A stretch of 64,000 nt of DNA from assembly GCA_002495905.1 (NCBI GenBank), contig DAHJ01000035.1, positions 38,999 through 102,998 on the forward strand. The letters run 5' to 3'. Below are positions 8,541 to 17,127 of the stretch, piece after piece; the stretch's first letter is position 1, and each line of letters starts with the position of its first letter. The notes below the pieces were generated by a model. That model did no database searches and had not been told where the DNA came from. It saw only the letters and a list, made by a program, of their open reading frames with translations. The DNA comes from Thaumarchaeota archaeon UBA223. Its GTDB lineage: Archaea; Thermoproteota; Nitrososphaeria; Nitrososphaerales; UBA57. A program made the translations under genes and the position numbers.

Positions 8541-9515
8541 ATGAAAATATTAGTCACGGGTTCTTCAGGGTTTTATGGTTCACATTTAATTGATTTATTA
8601 TTAAAAGAAACTGATGCAGAAATATATGGAGTAGATAATTTACACAGACTAGAAGATTTTCCAGTAGACCCATTTGAGATAATTGAGAATAAAGAACAAT
8701 TTAATGAGAGATTTGTTAATTGGGAGATGGATTATAGAGATTTAAAGGCAGAAAAGATTGACGAGGCAGGGATTGACACACTAATTCATCTGGCTGCACT
8801 AGTATCGATTCCAGAATCAATGGAAAAACCGATGGAATATTTTGAATCAAATGAAAAAGGAACATTCAATCTATGTCAGGAATTATTAAAGACTAAAAGT
8901 AAACCATTTTTGATTTATGCGTCTTCGCCAGAAGTTTATGGAAATCCAATATATACACCAATGGATACAGATCATCCTTGTCGTCCTAGAAGTTTTTATG
9001 CAGCTACAAAGTTGGCGGCAGAAAAACAATGTATGGTATTACATGAATGGTATAAATATCCAGTTTCAGTAATTAGAAATTTCAACACATATGGTGAAAA
9101 TCAAAGTAATTCGTATAGAGGATATGCTGCAGTAGTACCAGAATTTGTAACTAGAGCATTGAAAAATGAGAAAATCAAAATTCATGGAAATGGTAAACAA
9201 ACTAGAGATTTAATGTATGTAAAAGACGCAGTTGAAGCATACGTAAGAGTAATGAAAGAAAGAGAAAAGACTCAAGGAGAAGTATTCAACATTGGAACAG
9301 GTATTCAAACAAGCATATTAGATCTTGCAAAGAAGATTATGGAAATATCAGGTTCTTCATCTGAGCTAGTTTATGAATCAGAAAGAGCGGCAGATCTAGA
9401 AAGATTAGAGGCAGATTGTAGTAAAACAGAAAAATTGTTGAAGTGGAAACCAGAATATACTATTGATAAAGGTTTAGACATAACAATTTCATGGTTTAAA
9501 AAATTATTAGAATAA
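8541..9515 (+). CDS. NAD-dependent sugar epimerase/dehydratase
   Basis: Extended SDR of 324 residues, similar to GalE-type nucleotide-sugar epimerases. The Rossmann dinucleotide motif is TGSSGFYGSHL (residues 6-16). The substrate Ser region is LIYASSPEVYG, and the catalytic YxxxK is YAATK around residue 155. RDLMYVKDAVEAYV and NIGTG are also typical. It is likely to interconvert UDP- or dTDP-sugars for the surrounding glycan genes. It is separated from the deacetylase by about 40 bases and starts with ATG. Confidence 0.85.
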   Translation: MKILVTGSSGFYGSHLIDLLLKETDAEIYGVDNLHRLEDFPVDPFEIIENKEQFNERFVNWEMDYRDLKAEKIDEAGIDTLIHLAALVSIPESMEKPMEYFESNEKGTFNLCQELLKTKSKPFLIYASSPEVYGNPIYTPMDTDHPCRPRSFYAATKLAAEKQCMVLHEWYKYPVSVIRNFNTYGENQSNSYRGYAAVVPEFVTRALKNEKIKIHGNGKQTRDLMYVKDAVEAYVRVMKEREKTQGEVFNIGTGIQTSILDLAKKIMEISGSSSELVYESERAADLERLEADCSKTEKLLKWKPEYTIDKGLDITISWFKKLLE

Positions 9516-9567
9516 TCATATAACAACATTGGTAGATGTTATAAATAATATCTGCAAATAATCTATA

Positions 9568-10470
9568 TTGAATAACAATAAAATAACAATTCTAAATGAT
9601 GCAGCTTGGGTAGGTTATGAATTAGCAAATGGACTTAGAGAGGCGAACATGGAAGTTATTTATTTGCCCAGAAATTATGCAGGTCCAAATGTAAATACCA
9701 ATGCATTATATTCAATATATGGAAAGGTCATAAATCCATTTGTAAATGCAATTAAAGCTAAAGGGATAATACATGTAAACTATGCATTGCAAGATGCATT
9801 TTTTGTACGATTAATTAAAAAAGAGATCAATGTATTGCATTGTCATGGAACCGATTTATTTGGATTATATGATGAAGAATTTAAAAAGAATAGTAAAGAC
9901 CTGACTAGATGGAGAAGAATTATTGAAGGAAATTTGAAATATGCAAATTCAGTAATTGTATCAACGCCAGAAATGTTGAAATTAGCAAAAACAATCAGGC
10001 AAGATGCAGAATATTTACCCAATCCAATAGATACAACTAGATTTTGTCCAAAGGCAAAACAAAATACGCAATTAAAAGCAATAGGATTTAATTCATGGTA
10101 TGAAAGAGTGCCAAAATATTTAATTGAACTTATGGAAAAGAATGGTATAAAAGTAGACATACATGACAGAAGACCATTTTCATATCTAGAATTACATGAG
10201 AATTTGAAGGAATATGACATATATATTGACAGAATATTTACCAAAGGAGTATCTTCATACAGTAAAACATGTTTAGAAGCCATGGCATGTGGTCTTGTGA
10301 CCATAGATTATAGGCATAAAGATAATGTAAATGAACGAGTAATTGAATTATTAGATGAAGTTGAAAGAAGAAAAGAATCAGAAAAGAATAGACAATTCAT
10401 AATTAACAATCATGATAGAGAAAAAGTAATTAAGAAACTATTAAACATATATAGAAAACAAGTAGAATGA
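9568..10470 (+). CDS. Glycosyltransferase family 4-like protein
   Basis: A 300-residue protein with a GT-B glycosyltransferase pattern. An internal region IVSTPEMLKLAK is followed by LPNPIDTTRFCPKAK, the classic N-P-x-D linker of GT4 enzymes, and near the C-terminus by SYSKTCLEAMACGLVTIDY, equivalent to the donor-binding E(x7)E region. It is shorter than most GT4 enzymes. The start is TTG at 9568 and the gene overlaps the next glycosyltransferase by four bases, so the pair is translated together. Donor and acceptor are unknown. Confidence 0.75.
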   Translation: MNNNKITILNDAAWVGYELANGLREANMEVIYLPRNYAGPNVNTNALYSIYGKVINPFVNAIKAKGIIHVNYALQDAFFVRLIKKEINVLHCHGTDLFGLYDEEFKKNSKDLTRWRRIIEGNLKYANSVIVSTPEMLKLAKTIRQDAEYLPNPIDTTRFCPKAKQNTQLKAIGFNSWYERVPKYLIELMEKNGIKVDIHDRRPFSYLELHENLKEYDIYIDRIFTKGVSSYSKTCLEAMACGLVTIDYRHKDNVNERVIELLDEVERRKESEKNRQFIINNHDREKVIKKLLNIYRKQVE

Positions 10471-11585
10471 TTATGAAAATAGCAATAGTACATTATGACA
10501 TATCTATGCAAACTGGTGCACAAAGGTTAGTATTAGGAATGGGAAATTCATTAAAGAAACTTGGTCATGAAGTTGCTTATTTTACTGCTATCTATGATCA
10601 AGAAAAGGCTTTTGAAGAGTTTAGAAACGAAAATGTAATAGTAAGTAATGGAAAGCTAGATTATTTTGGAAGATTTAGAGCAATAACGGCATACAGAGAA
10701 AGTAAAGAAATGATGAAAACAGGAATAAATAAATTTAAGCCAGATTTGTATGTGTTTAGTTCAAATTATTATCTAGCAGACAATTATAAACCATCAATGA
10801 TATATTGTCATCATCCAGAACAGTTATTGATTAGAAAGGGTGACTTTATCAGAAAACTACTACATTTTCCAATAGATAGAGCAGAGAATAAAGGATTCAA
10901 AGAAACAGACATAATATTATGTAATTCTGATTTTACAAAAAGTGCAATAAATGAGAAATTTAACAGAAATAGTACAATAATTTTTCCAGGAGTTGATGTA
11001 GATAAATTTACACGAAACGAGGTGGATGAAGAATACATTCTGACAGTAAACAGAATTGTTCCGAATAAGAACCTAATATTCGCAATAGAATTAATTGATA
11101 AGATGAAGAAAAGAGACAATAAAATAAAATTAATCATCGTAGGAGTAAAACAAGTTGGATTTGAATGGCATTTAGATGAATTAAATAATAAAATTAAAGA
11201 ATTAGAATTAAGTGACAATATAGAAATTCATACAAATGTAACTGATTCAGAATTAGTGAATTCATATAAGAATTGTAGTGTGTTTTTATATACGCCTAAA
11301 GAAGAACATTTTGGAATTGCTCCAATTGAAGCAATGGCATGTGGAAAACCTGTAATTGCATTCAATACAGGCGGGCCAAAAGAAACCATAATAAACGACA
11401 TAACTGGATATTTGTTGGAAGAGGATTTAGATCAATGGGAAAATAAGATATTTTATCTGTTAAAGAATAATCAAAAAAGAATGGATATGAGTATAGCAGC
11501 GAGAAACAGAATAGTAGATGAATTTAGTTGGGATGCATTTATGAGAAAAATCAAAGACAGTTTAGATAAGATAAAAGTTAATTAA
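10467..11585 (+). CDS. Glycosyltransferase family 4 (Alg2/Alg11-like)
   Basis: A 372-residue GT-B glycosyltransferase. The N-terminus (VHYDISMQTGAQRLVLGM, then LKKLGHEVAYFTAIYD) resembles dolichol-pathway mannosyltransferases of the Alg2 type. The GT4 donor motif is strong: EEHFGIAPIEAMACGKPV with the E(x7)E pair, followed by NTGGPKETI. The nucleotide-binding linker FPGVDVDKFTRNE precedes it. Its start overlaps the upstream glycosyltransferase (ATGA). It is convergent with the NeuA-LarA fusion gene, overlapping by four bases. It likely extends a lipid-linked surface or N-glycan. Confidence 0.83.
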   Translation: MIMKIAIVHYDISMQTGAQRLVLGMGNSLKKLGHEVAYFTAIYDQEKAFEEFRNENVIVSNGKLDYFGRFRAITAYRESKEMMKTGINKFKPDLYVFSSNYYLADNYKPSMIYCHHPEQLLIRKGDFIRKLLHFPIDRAENKGFKETDIILCNSDFTKSAINEKFNRNSTIIFPGVDVDKFTRNEVDEEYILTVNRIVPNKNLIFAIELIDKMKKRDNKIKLIIVGVKQVGFEWHLDELNNKIKELELSDNIEIHTNVTDSELVNSYKNCSVFLYTPKEEHFGIAPIEAMACGKPVIAFNTGGPKETIINDITGYLLEEDLDQWENKIFYLLKNNQKRMDMSIAARNRIVDEFSWDAFMRKIKDSLDKIKVN

Positions 11586-13546
11586 ACCAAATTTGAATCA
11601 ATTTGTAAAGAACTATTAGGAAATACTACTGCATTAGTATCTTTGTCATGTTGTTTTTGTAATTCATTAATGAGCGTATCCCAATTATTAAAAATTTTAA
11701 CGTCTTCAGAGTAATGATCGTAAATGTAGTTCTGATTAATTGTAGGACAATAGAATATAAGATTTCGATCTTGAAGTGGGCCACCGAATGTTCCATGTTT
11801 GTCTCTGCGAACATGATGAATCATTCCTTTACCAACCAATCCATGTTCTCCGATTCCTTCAGACGCAGAGGTAATAACAACAATTGTACCACCTTTTCTT
11901 ACAATTTCTTTATCAGAATCTCTAGAACCCCATACATTGAGTGAGTTTAATGCAAGTAGAAACCATGTATCTCGAGGAAAGGCATTAAAAATTCCAACAT
12001 CCATGTTATATGGAACATTGGTAGAATAAACATCGACAGCTTTCTTTGACGCAGTATTGAATACATCAACAGGGTTTCCAGAATATATAGAAGCAGTATC
12101 GCCAAGAGAATTAGAAATAGTATTAACGATAAAATCCAATCCAGCCATACTTGCAGCTTCTTCTATATCTGCACGCCTACTATTATTCTCAACTTGTCCA
12201 ATTTTACCTTGAAGAGACTTATTGACAGGTTTATGATTTGCGTCAATAGATTCGATTCCTGCAAGCCCAGGTAATACGATTTTTCCTCCGCCACTAAAAC
12301 CCGCATATGGATGTGGCATTAGAGTTCCAATTCCAATTTTAAGATCTGCTTGAAGATATAATTTATCGATATATACAGGAGTGCCAGCAGATGTTTCTCC
12401 CAAATATTTATTGTTTTGATAAGCGCTATGACAATATATTTTATATTTAGAAACTATTTTTGTTCCTAATTTTTTACATAATTCAGCATGTGTTAAAGAA
12501 CGATGAGTTCCTGTGCTTATAATGAAATAAATGTTTTCGTTAGACAAGCCAGAATTGTGAAGTTCTTCCAATATAAAAGGAATAATTCGAAATGCTTGAG
12601 TAGGTTTAGTTAAATCGTCGACTGCAATACAAACGGATTTCTTTTGTTTAGCAAGAACAGATAATTTTTCCGAATTAAGTGGATTAGAGATTGAATGAGA
12701 AATTTCTTGATCAGAAATTGATGCAGCATTATTCATTTGAGAAATATTAACATTCCAGGATTCAGGGAAAGTCAGATTCAATGATTCATTACCATACCAA
12801 GATTTCCAAGGTACCGAAATAGAATTAATTTTTTTTATATGAGACCAATCAAAATCTTGCATAAGTAATTCAGTAAACCTAAGGTCAAGATTTTCATCAA
12901 TGTTTAATGAACGTTCAGGAGGCATAATATATGCATGACTCTTAGAACCTTTGAGAGATTTTGAATTAATGAGAATGTCGCGTTTAGTAGCATAAATTGC
13001 TCCATTTCGAATATATACAGGAGGAAGAGCCTGTCGTGGCATATTTTCTACAGTTTCATCAGCATAATCCACTAATTCGTCATTAACAATTTTTTTCATT
13101 CGATAAGGATGTATAGCTCCAACATCGACAACACTAATAACTGAATCATAATCAGATTCAAACAATTTGTTTACAGAATAATCTATGTCTTCAAACGTAC
13201 GTAAAGGAGTTGTTGGTTGAAGCATCACTACAGCGTCATAAGTAGTATTTTCTTGTTTTTCAAGTTCCAATACTGCATGAGTAAGAACATCAATAGCAAG
13301 TGAATCGTCTTTTGCCAATGAGTCAGGACGAATAAATGGAACAGATGCACCATACGATTTAGAAATACGAATAATTTCATCATCTTCTGAAGATACAATA
13401 AGATTAGACAAGGTTTTTGATTTTAACGCTTCAACAATTGTATAAGAAATAAGAGGTCGATCCAGAATAGATTTAATATTCTTTCGAGGGATGGTTTTCG
13501 AACCTCCTCTAGCAGGAATAATGCCAAGAATATGTTTATCTGTCAT
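11582..13546 (-). CDS. NeuA-type CMP-nonulosonate synthetase fused to a LarA-like nickel-pincer racemase domain
   Basis: A 654-residue two-domain protein. Residues 1 to about 235 are an acylneuraminate cytidylyltransferase, with GIIPARGGSKTIPRKNIK (8-25), VSSEDDEII, MLQPTTPLR and YIRNGAIYA. Residues from about 250 to the end are a lactate racemase (LarA, DUF2088) homologue: a short LTFPESW start, DDLTKPTQ (310-317), STGTHRS with H348, and PHPYAGFSGGGKIVLPGLAG with H412 and K422, then NH with H438. By remembered alignment these correspond to LarA R75 (here Lys), H108, H174, the pincer-bearing K184 and nickel ligand H200, with nearly the same spacing. The lactate-contacting Tyr/Lys pair appears replaced by Leu/Asn. 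The frame is continuous through the junction. neuB lies three bases upstream. Confidence 0.85.
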   Translation of the reverse strand: MTDKHILGIIPARGGSKTIPRKNIKSILDRPLISYTIVEALKSKTLSNLIVSSEDDEIIRISKSYGASVPFIRPDSLAKDDSLAIDVLTHAVLELEKQENTTYDAVVMLQPTTPLRTFEDIDYSVNKLFESDYDSVISVVDVGAIHPYRMKKIVNDELVDYADETVENMPRQALPPVYIRNGAIYATKRDILINSKSLKGSKSHAYIMPPERSLNIDENLDLRFTELLMQDFDWSHIKKINSISVPWKSWYGNESLNLTFPESWNVNISQMNNAASISDQEISHSISNPLNSEKLSVLAKQKKSVCIAVDDLTKPTQAFRIIPFILEELHNSGLSNENIYFIISTGTHRSLTHAELCKKLGTKIVSKYKIYCHSAYQNNKYLGETSAGTPVYIDKLYLQADLKIGIGTLMPHPYAGFSGGGKIVLPGLAGIESIDANHKPVNKSLQGKIGQVENNSRRADIEEAASMAGLDFIVNTISNSLGDTASIYSGNPVDVFNTASKKAVDVYSTNVPYNMDVGIFNAFPRDTWFLLALNSLNVWGSRDSDKEIVRKGGTIVVITSASEGIGEHGLVGKGMIHHVRRDKHGTFGGPLQDRNLIFYCPTINQNYIYDHYSEDVKIFNNWDTLINELQKQHDKDTNAVVFPNSSLQIDSNLV

Positions 13547-13549
13547 GAA

Positions 13550-14491
13550 TTAACTTCCTTCCCAATTGTATATAGTTTTTCCATTAATTTTAGAAGCAAA
13601 TCTCCCACGATAATAATCACGATTAAGTAATTCTTCTTCACTTAATGAATGAGTTTTTGAACCTAACATATCATTATAATTTGGAATATTTTCTACGAGT
13701 TTAAACAATTCGTCATGATTAAATTTTGAATAGTCAACAAGATGTTTCAATTGTTCTGGATTAATAGATACAGGACCATCTTTTGTCTGTGAAGAATCAA
13801 GTATAGTAAAATGACGTTCAATTACATCTGCGCCTTTCCATAATGCTACTATATCAGGATCAATTCCGTGTTTAATAGGAGACGTATGATCACTAAACCC
13901 AACATAATCTGTAAACTTACGAAGATAATCTAGTCGATTAAGATTTAGTTTGTCTACAGGAGTTGGGTAAATTGTAACGCAATGTAAGAATGAGAAGTTT
14001 TGATTGCGAAGAATGTCAGCAGTATTTTCTATTTCTGAATCATGAGTAGCACCGGTTGAAACATAGATATGATTAAATTTATTTTTAAGGTCGGTAATTA
14101 AAGGAAAACTTGCACAATCATAACTTGCAATTTTGATTTCTTTAAAACCGAGTTCAATAATAGAATCAAGTCGACTACGATTAAATACAGTAGTAAGAGG
14201 AATAACGCCTGCAGCTGAACATTCATCTATAAACATAGAATGTACGTCAAATCCAAGTTCTAATTTACTTAATCTTTCAAATTCAAATGAATAAGGTCTT
14301 TTAATTGATTTTACAATACCATTAGAAGTAATTCCGTTTTCAAATCGCTCTCGAAAAGTCAGATCTTCTGAAAAGATTGTTTGTATTTTAACATGTGATG
14401 CGCCAGAATTAGCTGCGCTCCAAATCATATCCTTTAGAATATTTACATCGCCGTTATGATTTTGACAAAGTTCAGCAATTATTTTTGTCAA
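13550..14491 (-). CDS. NeuB-type nonulosonic acid synthase, short form
   Basis: Condenses phosphoenolpyruvate with a 6-carbon N-acylamino sugar to make sialic, legionaminic or pseudaminic-type acids. The TIM-barrel signature is IIAELCQNHNGDVNILKDMI followed by SGASHVKIQT; later IKIASYDCASFPLI and VGFSDHTSPI match the family. NeuB enzymes are normally about 340-360 residues with a C-terminal SAF (antifreeze-like) domain. This one is 313 residues and ends about 25 residues after YYRGRFASKI, so most of SAF is missing. The stop is clean, with no in-frame continuation. It is directly followed by the NeuA-LarA fusion, so product and activating enzyme are co-expressed. Confidence 0.88.
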   Translation of the reverse strand: MTKIIAELCQNHNGDVNILKDMIWSAANSGASHVKIQTIFSEDLTFRERFENGITSNGIVKSIKRPYSFEFERLSKLELGFDVHSMFIDECSAAGVIPLTTVFNRSRLDSIIELGFKEIKIASYDCASFPLITDLKNKFNHIYVSTGATHDSEIENTADILRNQNFSFLHCVTIYPTPVDKLNLNRLDYLRKFTDYVGFSDHTSPIKHGIDPDIVALWKGADVIERHFTILDSSQTKDGPVSINPEQLKHLVDYSKFNHDELFKLVENIPNYNDMLGSKTHSLSEEELLNRDYYRGRFASKINGKTIYNWEGS

Positions 14492-14543
14492 TATAATTTA
14501 AAATTGAATTGCTAAAATATAAGCCTGTTATTAATAATAATGT

Positions 14544-15431
14544 ATGATAGGTGCATCTACGTCATATTATGGATATCATGGAGAATCGATTGAGAACAAA
14601 GTAAAGAAATTAATCGATATATTTGTAAAATGTGAGATGAAGCCTTATATTCAAATCGGAGCAGGAAAAAATAATATCGAATATAATGAATTAGTAAATA
14701 TATTAAACGATTATAGAGATAAAAATGAAGTAATTTATACTATACATCAGAGTATTTGGTTACCTTCGGATGATTTTTACATAAATATTGCGAGTTCAGA
14801 CGAACAAATTAGAGAAAAGAGTATTAATTGTATAGAAAAGAATATTGAATTTGCAAGAGATATTGGAGTGAAGAATATATCATTTCATGGAGGTTATGCA
14901 ACAAACACCTTATCACAAAAACAGGAATTTGCTCCATTAGATTCACAAGATAGCATCAGTTATGAAGAAGCATATAATAATTCGATCGACTCACTGAATA
15001 GATTAATTGAAATAGCAAATGGAGATGTTAAATTAAGTATAGAAAATTTTAATTTTCGGCCTGAAAGAAGATATTTATTTTCAAGAGTTGAAGATTTTGA
15101 CAGAATACCTGATAAAATAGGCGTAATTATGAATATTGGACATCTATACTATACTAAGATGAGATTAAAACAAGAAGATTATATTACAAAAATGATTGAT
15201 GCATTGACAGATAAAGTAAATGAGATACACATTAACGACAATGATGGTTCTGAAGATTTACATAAACTTGTAGGTAAAGGAGATATTCCAATAAGAGAGA
15301 TATTAAAACTAATTAAAGAAAAGAGAGATTTACCACATTTAATTATTGAAGCACATAAACAAAGACATAGTTATTCAGATGATGACCTTATAAATAACAT
15401 ATTAGAATTGAGAGAAATAGCTAGAAACTAA
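14544..15431 (+). CDS. Xylose isomerase-like TIM-barrel protein (sugar isomerase/epimerase family)
   Basis: A 295-residue protein of the AP-endonuclease-2/sugar-phosphate isomerase superfamily. It begins MIGASTSYYGYHGESIENK and contains metal-site-type motifs: NISFHGGYA (His), LSIENFNFRP (Glu), VIMNIGHLYY (His), VNEIHINDNDG (His) and HLIIEAHKQ (Glu) near residue 275. This pattern fits sugar isomerases and epimerases; an endonuclease IV role seems less likely given the context. It is divergent from neuB and convergent (four-base overlap) with the CBS-dehydrogenase gene. It may supply or epimerise the six-carbon precursor for NeuB; that is inference. Confidence 0.7.
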   Translation: MIGASTSYYGYHGESIENKVKKLIDIFVKCEMKPYIQIGAGKNNIEYNELVNILNDYRDKNEVIYTIHQSIWLPSDDFYINIASSDEQIREKSINCIEKNIEFARDIGVKNISFHGGYATNTLSQKQEFAPLDSQDSISYEEAYNNSIDSLNRLIEIANGDVKLSIENFNFRPERRYLFSRVEDFDRIPDKIGVIMNIGHLYYTKMRLKQEDYITKMIDALTDKVNEIHINDNDGSEDLHKLVGKGDIPIREILKLIKEKRDLPHLIIEAHKQRHSYSDDDLINNILELREIARN

Positions 15432-17110
15432 ATTGTTTGATATTCTATGTGATCGATTTTTTCAATCATTTCACGTCCAAATAGACTCCATCCATCAAAG
15501 AACATACAGGGTTGATTGGTTGTTGAGAGTAAAGAATAAACATCTAATTTAGAATAAGAATCATGATTATTCATAATTAATACACAATCAGCATTTTTGA
15601 ATCCATCTTCAATACTTACAGATTGAACATTAAAGGAATTAATTTGTGTTGTAGAAACTACAGGATCATAGCCAAATATATTATTTGAAACATTAGATAA
15701 TTTATTAGTGACATCAAGCGTAGCAGATTGACGCGTATCCGAGGTTTCTGGATTTCCTTTGAATGCAAATCCCATAACAAAGATTTTCAATTTAGAAACA
15801 TCCTTATTTTGTGATTTACTGAAACGTTCAATTTTTGTAACGATGTGGTCCGACATACTTTCGTTAACAAGTCGAGCAAGTTCTGTAAGTTTTGGAACAT
15901 AGCCGGTATTTTTTGAACTAGAAATCAATATATGAGGATCTTTTTTAAGACATATTCCACCGACGCCAGGACTTGGTTTTGGTATGTTATTCCTAGGATA
16001 TCCTTCATTAGCAGCTTGAATTAATTTGGATGTATCTATACCGTAATTATCAGCAAGAAGTGCAATTTGATTAGAATAAGCAAATATCATATCGCGAAAT
16101 GTATTATCCATGAGTTTAATCAACTCTGCTTCTTCAAGAGAGTCGACGTTAATGATAGTGGGAGTTAATTTATTAAATAAACCATTAGTAAGTTGAGAAC
16201 TAGTAAGGTTAAACCCTGCAATAATCTGAGGTAATTCACGAATTTCTTTTAATGCTTTACCAGCAAGAGTTCGTTCAGGTGCAGAAGCGACATAAAAATC
16301 ACTATTAGAATCAAGTCCAGAAGATTTCTCAAGAATTGGGATAATATTATTTCGAGTAGTTCCAATCGGGACAGTAGATCTTACAATAACTAGATTATTT
16401 TTAGATAAATTATTTGCTACATATTCAGTGGCAGAATTAAGATAGTCAAGAATTGGCTCATTATTATCATCAATTGGAGTTTGAACACATAAAATGTATA
16501 CATCAGAAGGAGATTTAGAAGAAGTAGTTTGGATTTTTAGATTCTTTCCAACATGGAATTTTAGAAGAGAATCTAAACCAATTTCATGTATATGAGGAGT
16601 TCCTTGATTTAATTTTTTGACGATTTCTTCATTAGAATCTACGCCGGTTACATTGAAGCCAACTTCTGCAAGAGATACGGCAAGAGTTAAGCCAACATAT
16701 CCAAGACCAATAACCGCAATTGAAGGTGTATTTTTTTGAACCAATTGTGATTTGTTTATAATATTAACAACTTGGTTATTCTCGTTCACAATCAATATAT
16801 TATGTTCTATTGTTTTCAGTTTGTCATGATGGAGCGATAATATATTTGTTTTATTGTTAGAATCTGATTCACTAATAGTAAAAGGAGATTTATTCATAAT
16901 TACAGCAACTGTTTCGTTTAGATTATGATTTTCAAGTAATGCACGTCTGATATCGCCATCAGTAACTATACCAAGTAAAGAAGTAGAATCATCCACAATC
17001 AAAGCAATACCAGAAGGTAGATTATTATGAGGTGCTTGATTAATTATTTCAAGTACGTCCTTAATTTCAGTCTGAGGAGAAACGAGAATCTCCTTAAATG
17101 TCTTTGTCAT
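15428..17110 (-). CDS. CBS-pair fused to UDP-N-acetylmannosamine dehydrogenase-type nucleotide-sugar dehydrogenase
   Basis: A 560-residue fusion. Residues 1 to about 125 form two CBS motifs, the first with LLGIVTDGDIRRALL and the second ending ILIVNENNQVVNIINKSQL. From about residue 130 begins a nucleotide-sugar dehydrogenase: SIAVIGLGYVGLTLAVSLAE (NAD-binding), VRSTVPIGTTR, SAPERTLAGKALKEIRELPQ, and the catalytic-Cys motif GGICLKKDP near residue 385, ending in the C-terminal UDP-binding domain with FVMGFAFKGNPETSDTR. Such enzymes oxidise UDP-HexNAc to uronate. CBS pairs usually bind adenosine nucleotides; regulation by them is inference. CBS domains of this type are also known fused to legionaminate-pathway nucleotidyltransferases, but here they sit on a dehydrogenase. 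Confidence 0.88.
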   Translation of the reverse strand: MTKTFKEILVSPQTEIKDVLEIINQAPHNNLPSGIALIVDDSTSLLGIVTDGDIRRALLENHNLNETVAVIMNKSPFTISESDSNNKTNILSLHHDKLKTIEHNILIVNENNQVVNIINKSQLVQKNTPSIAVIGLGYVGLTLAVSLAEVGFNVTGVDSNEEIVKKLNQGTPHIHEIGLDSLLKFHVGKNLKIQTTSSKSPSDVYILCVQTPIDDNNEPILDYLNSATEYVANNLSKNNLVIVRSTVPIGTTRNNIIPILEKSSGLDSNSDFYVASAPERTLAGKALKEIRELPQIIAGFNLTSSQLTNGLFNKLTPTIINVDSLEEAELIKLMDNTFRDMIFAYSNQIALLADNYGIDTSKLIQAANEGYPRNNIPKPSPGVGGICLKKDPHILISSSKNTGYVPKLTELARLVNESMSDHIVTKIERFSKSQNKDVSKLKIFVMGFAFKGNPETSDTRQSATLDVTNKLSNVSNNIFGYDPVVSTTQINSFNVQSVSIEDGFKNADCVLIMNNHDSYSKLDVYSLLSTTNQPCMFFDGWSLFGREMIEKIDHIEYQTI

Positions 17111-17127
17111 ATCATTTCACAACCAGT

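Noticed and set aside
11582..13546. NeuA-LarA as two separate genes or an assembly artefact
   Set aside because: The frame is continuous through the junction with no internal stop; a separate LarA start with a ribosome-binding site is not evident.
14544..15431. Endonuclease IV
   Set aside because: The TIM-barrel metal motifs are shared by the superfamily, but the surrounding sugar genes and lack of clear endonuclease IV signatures favour a sugar isomerase/epimerase.
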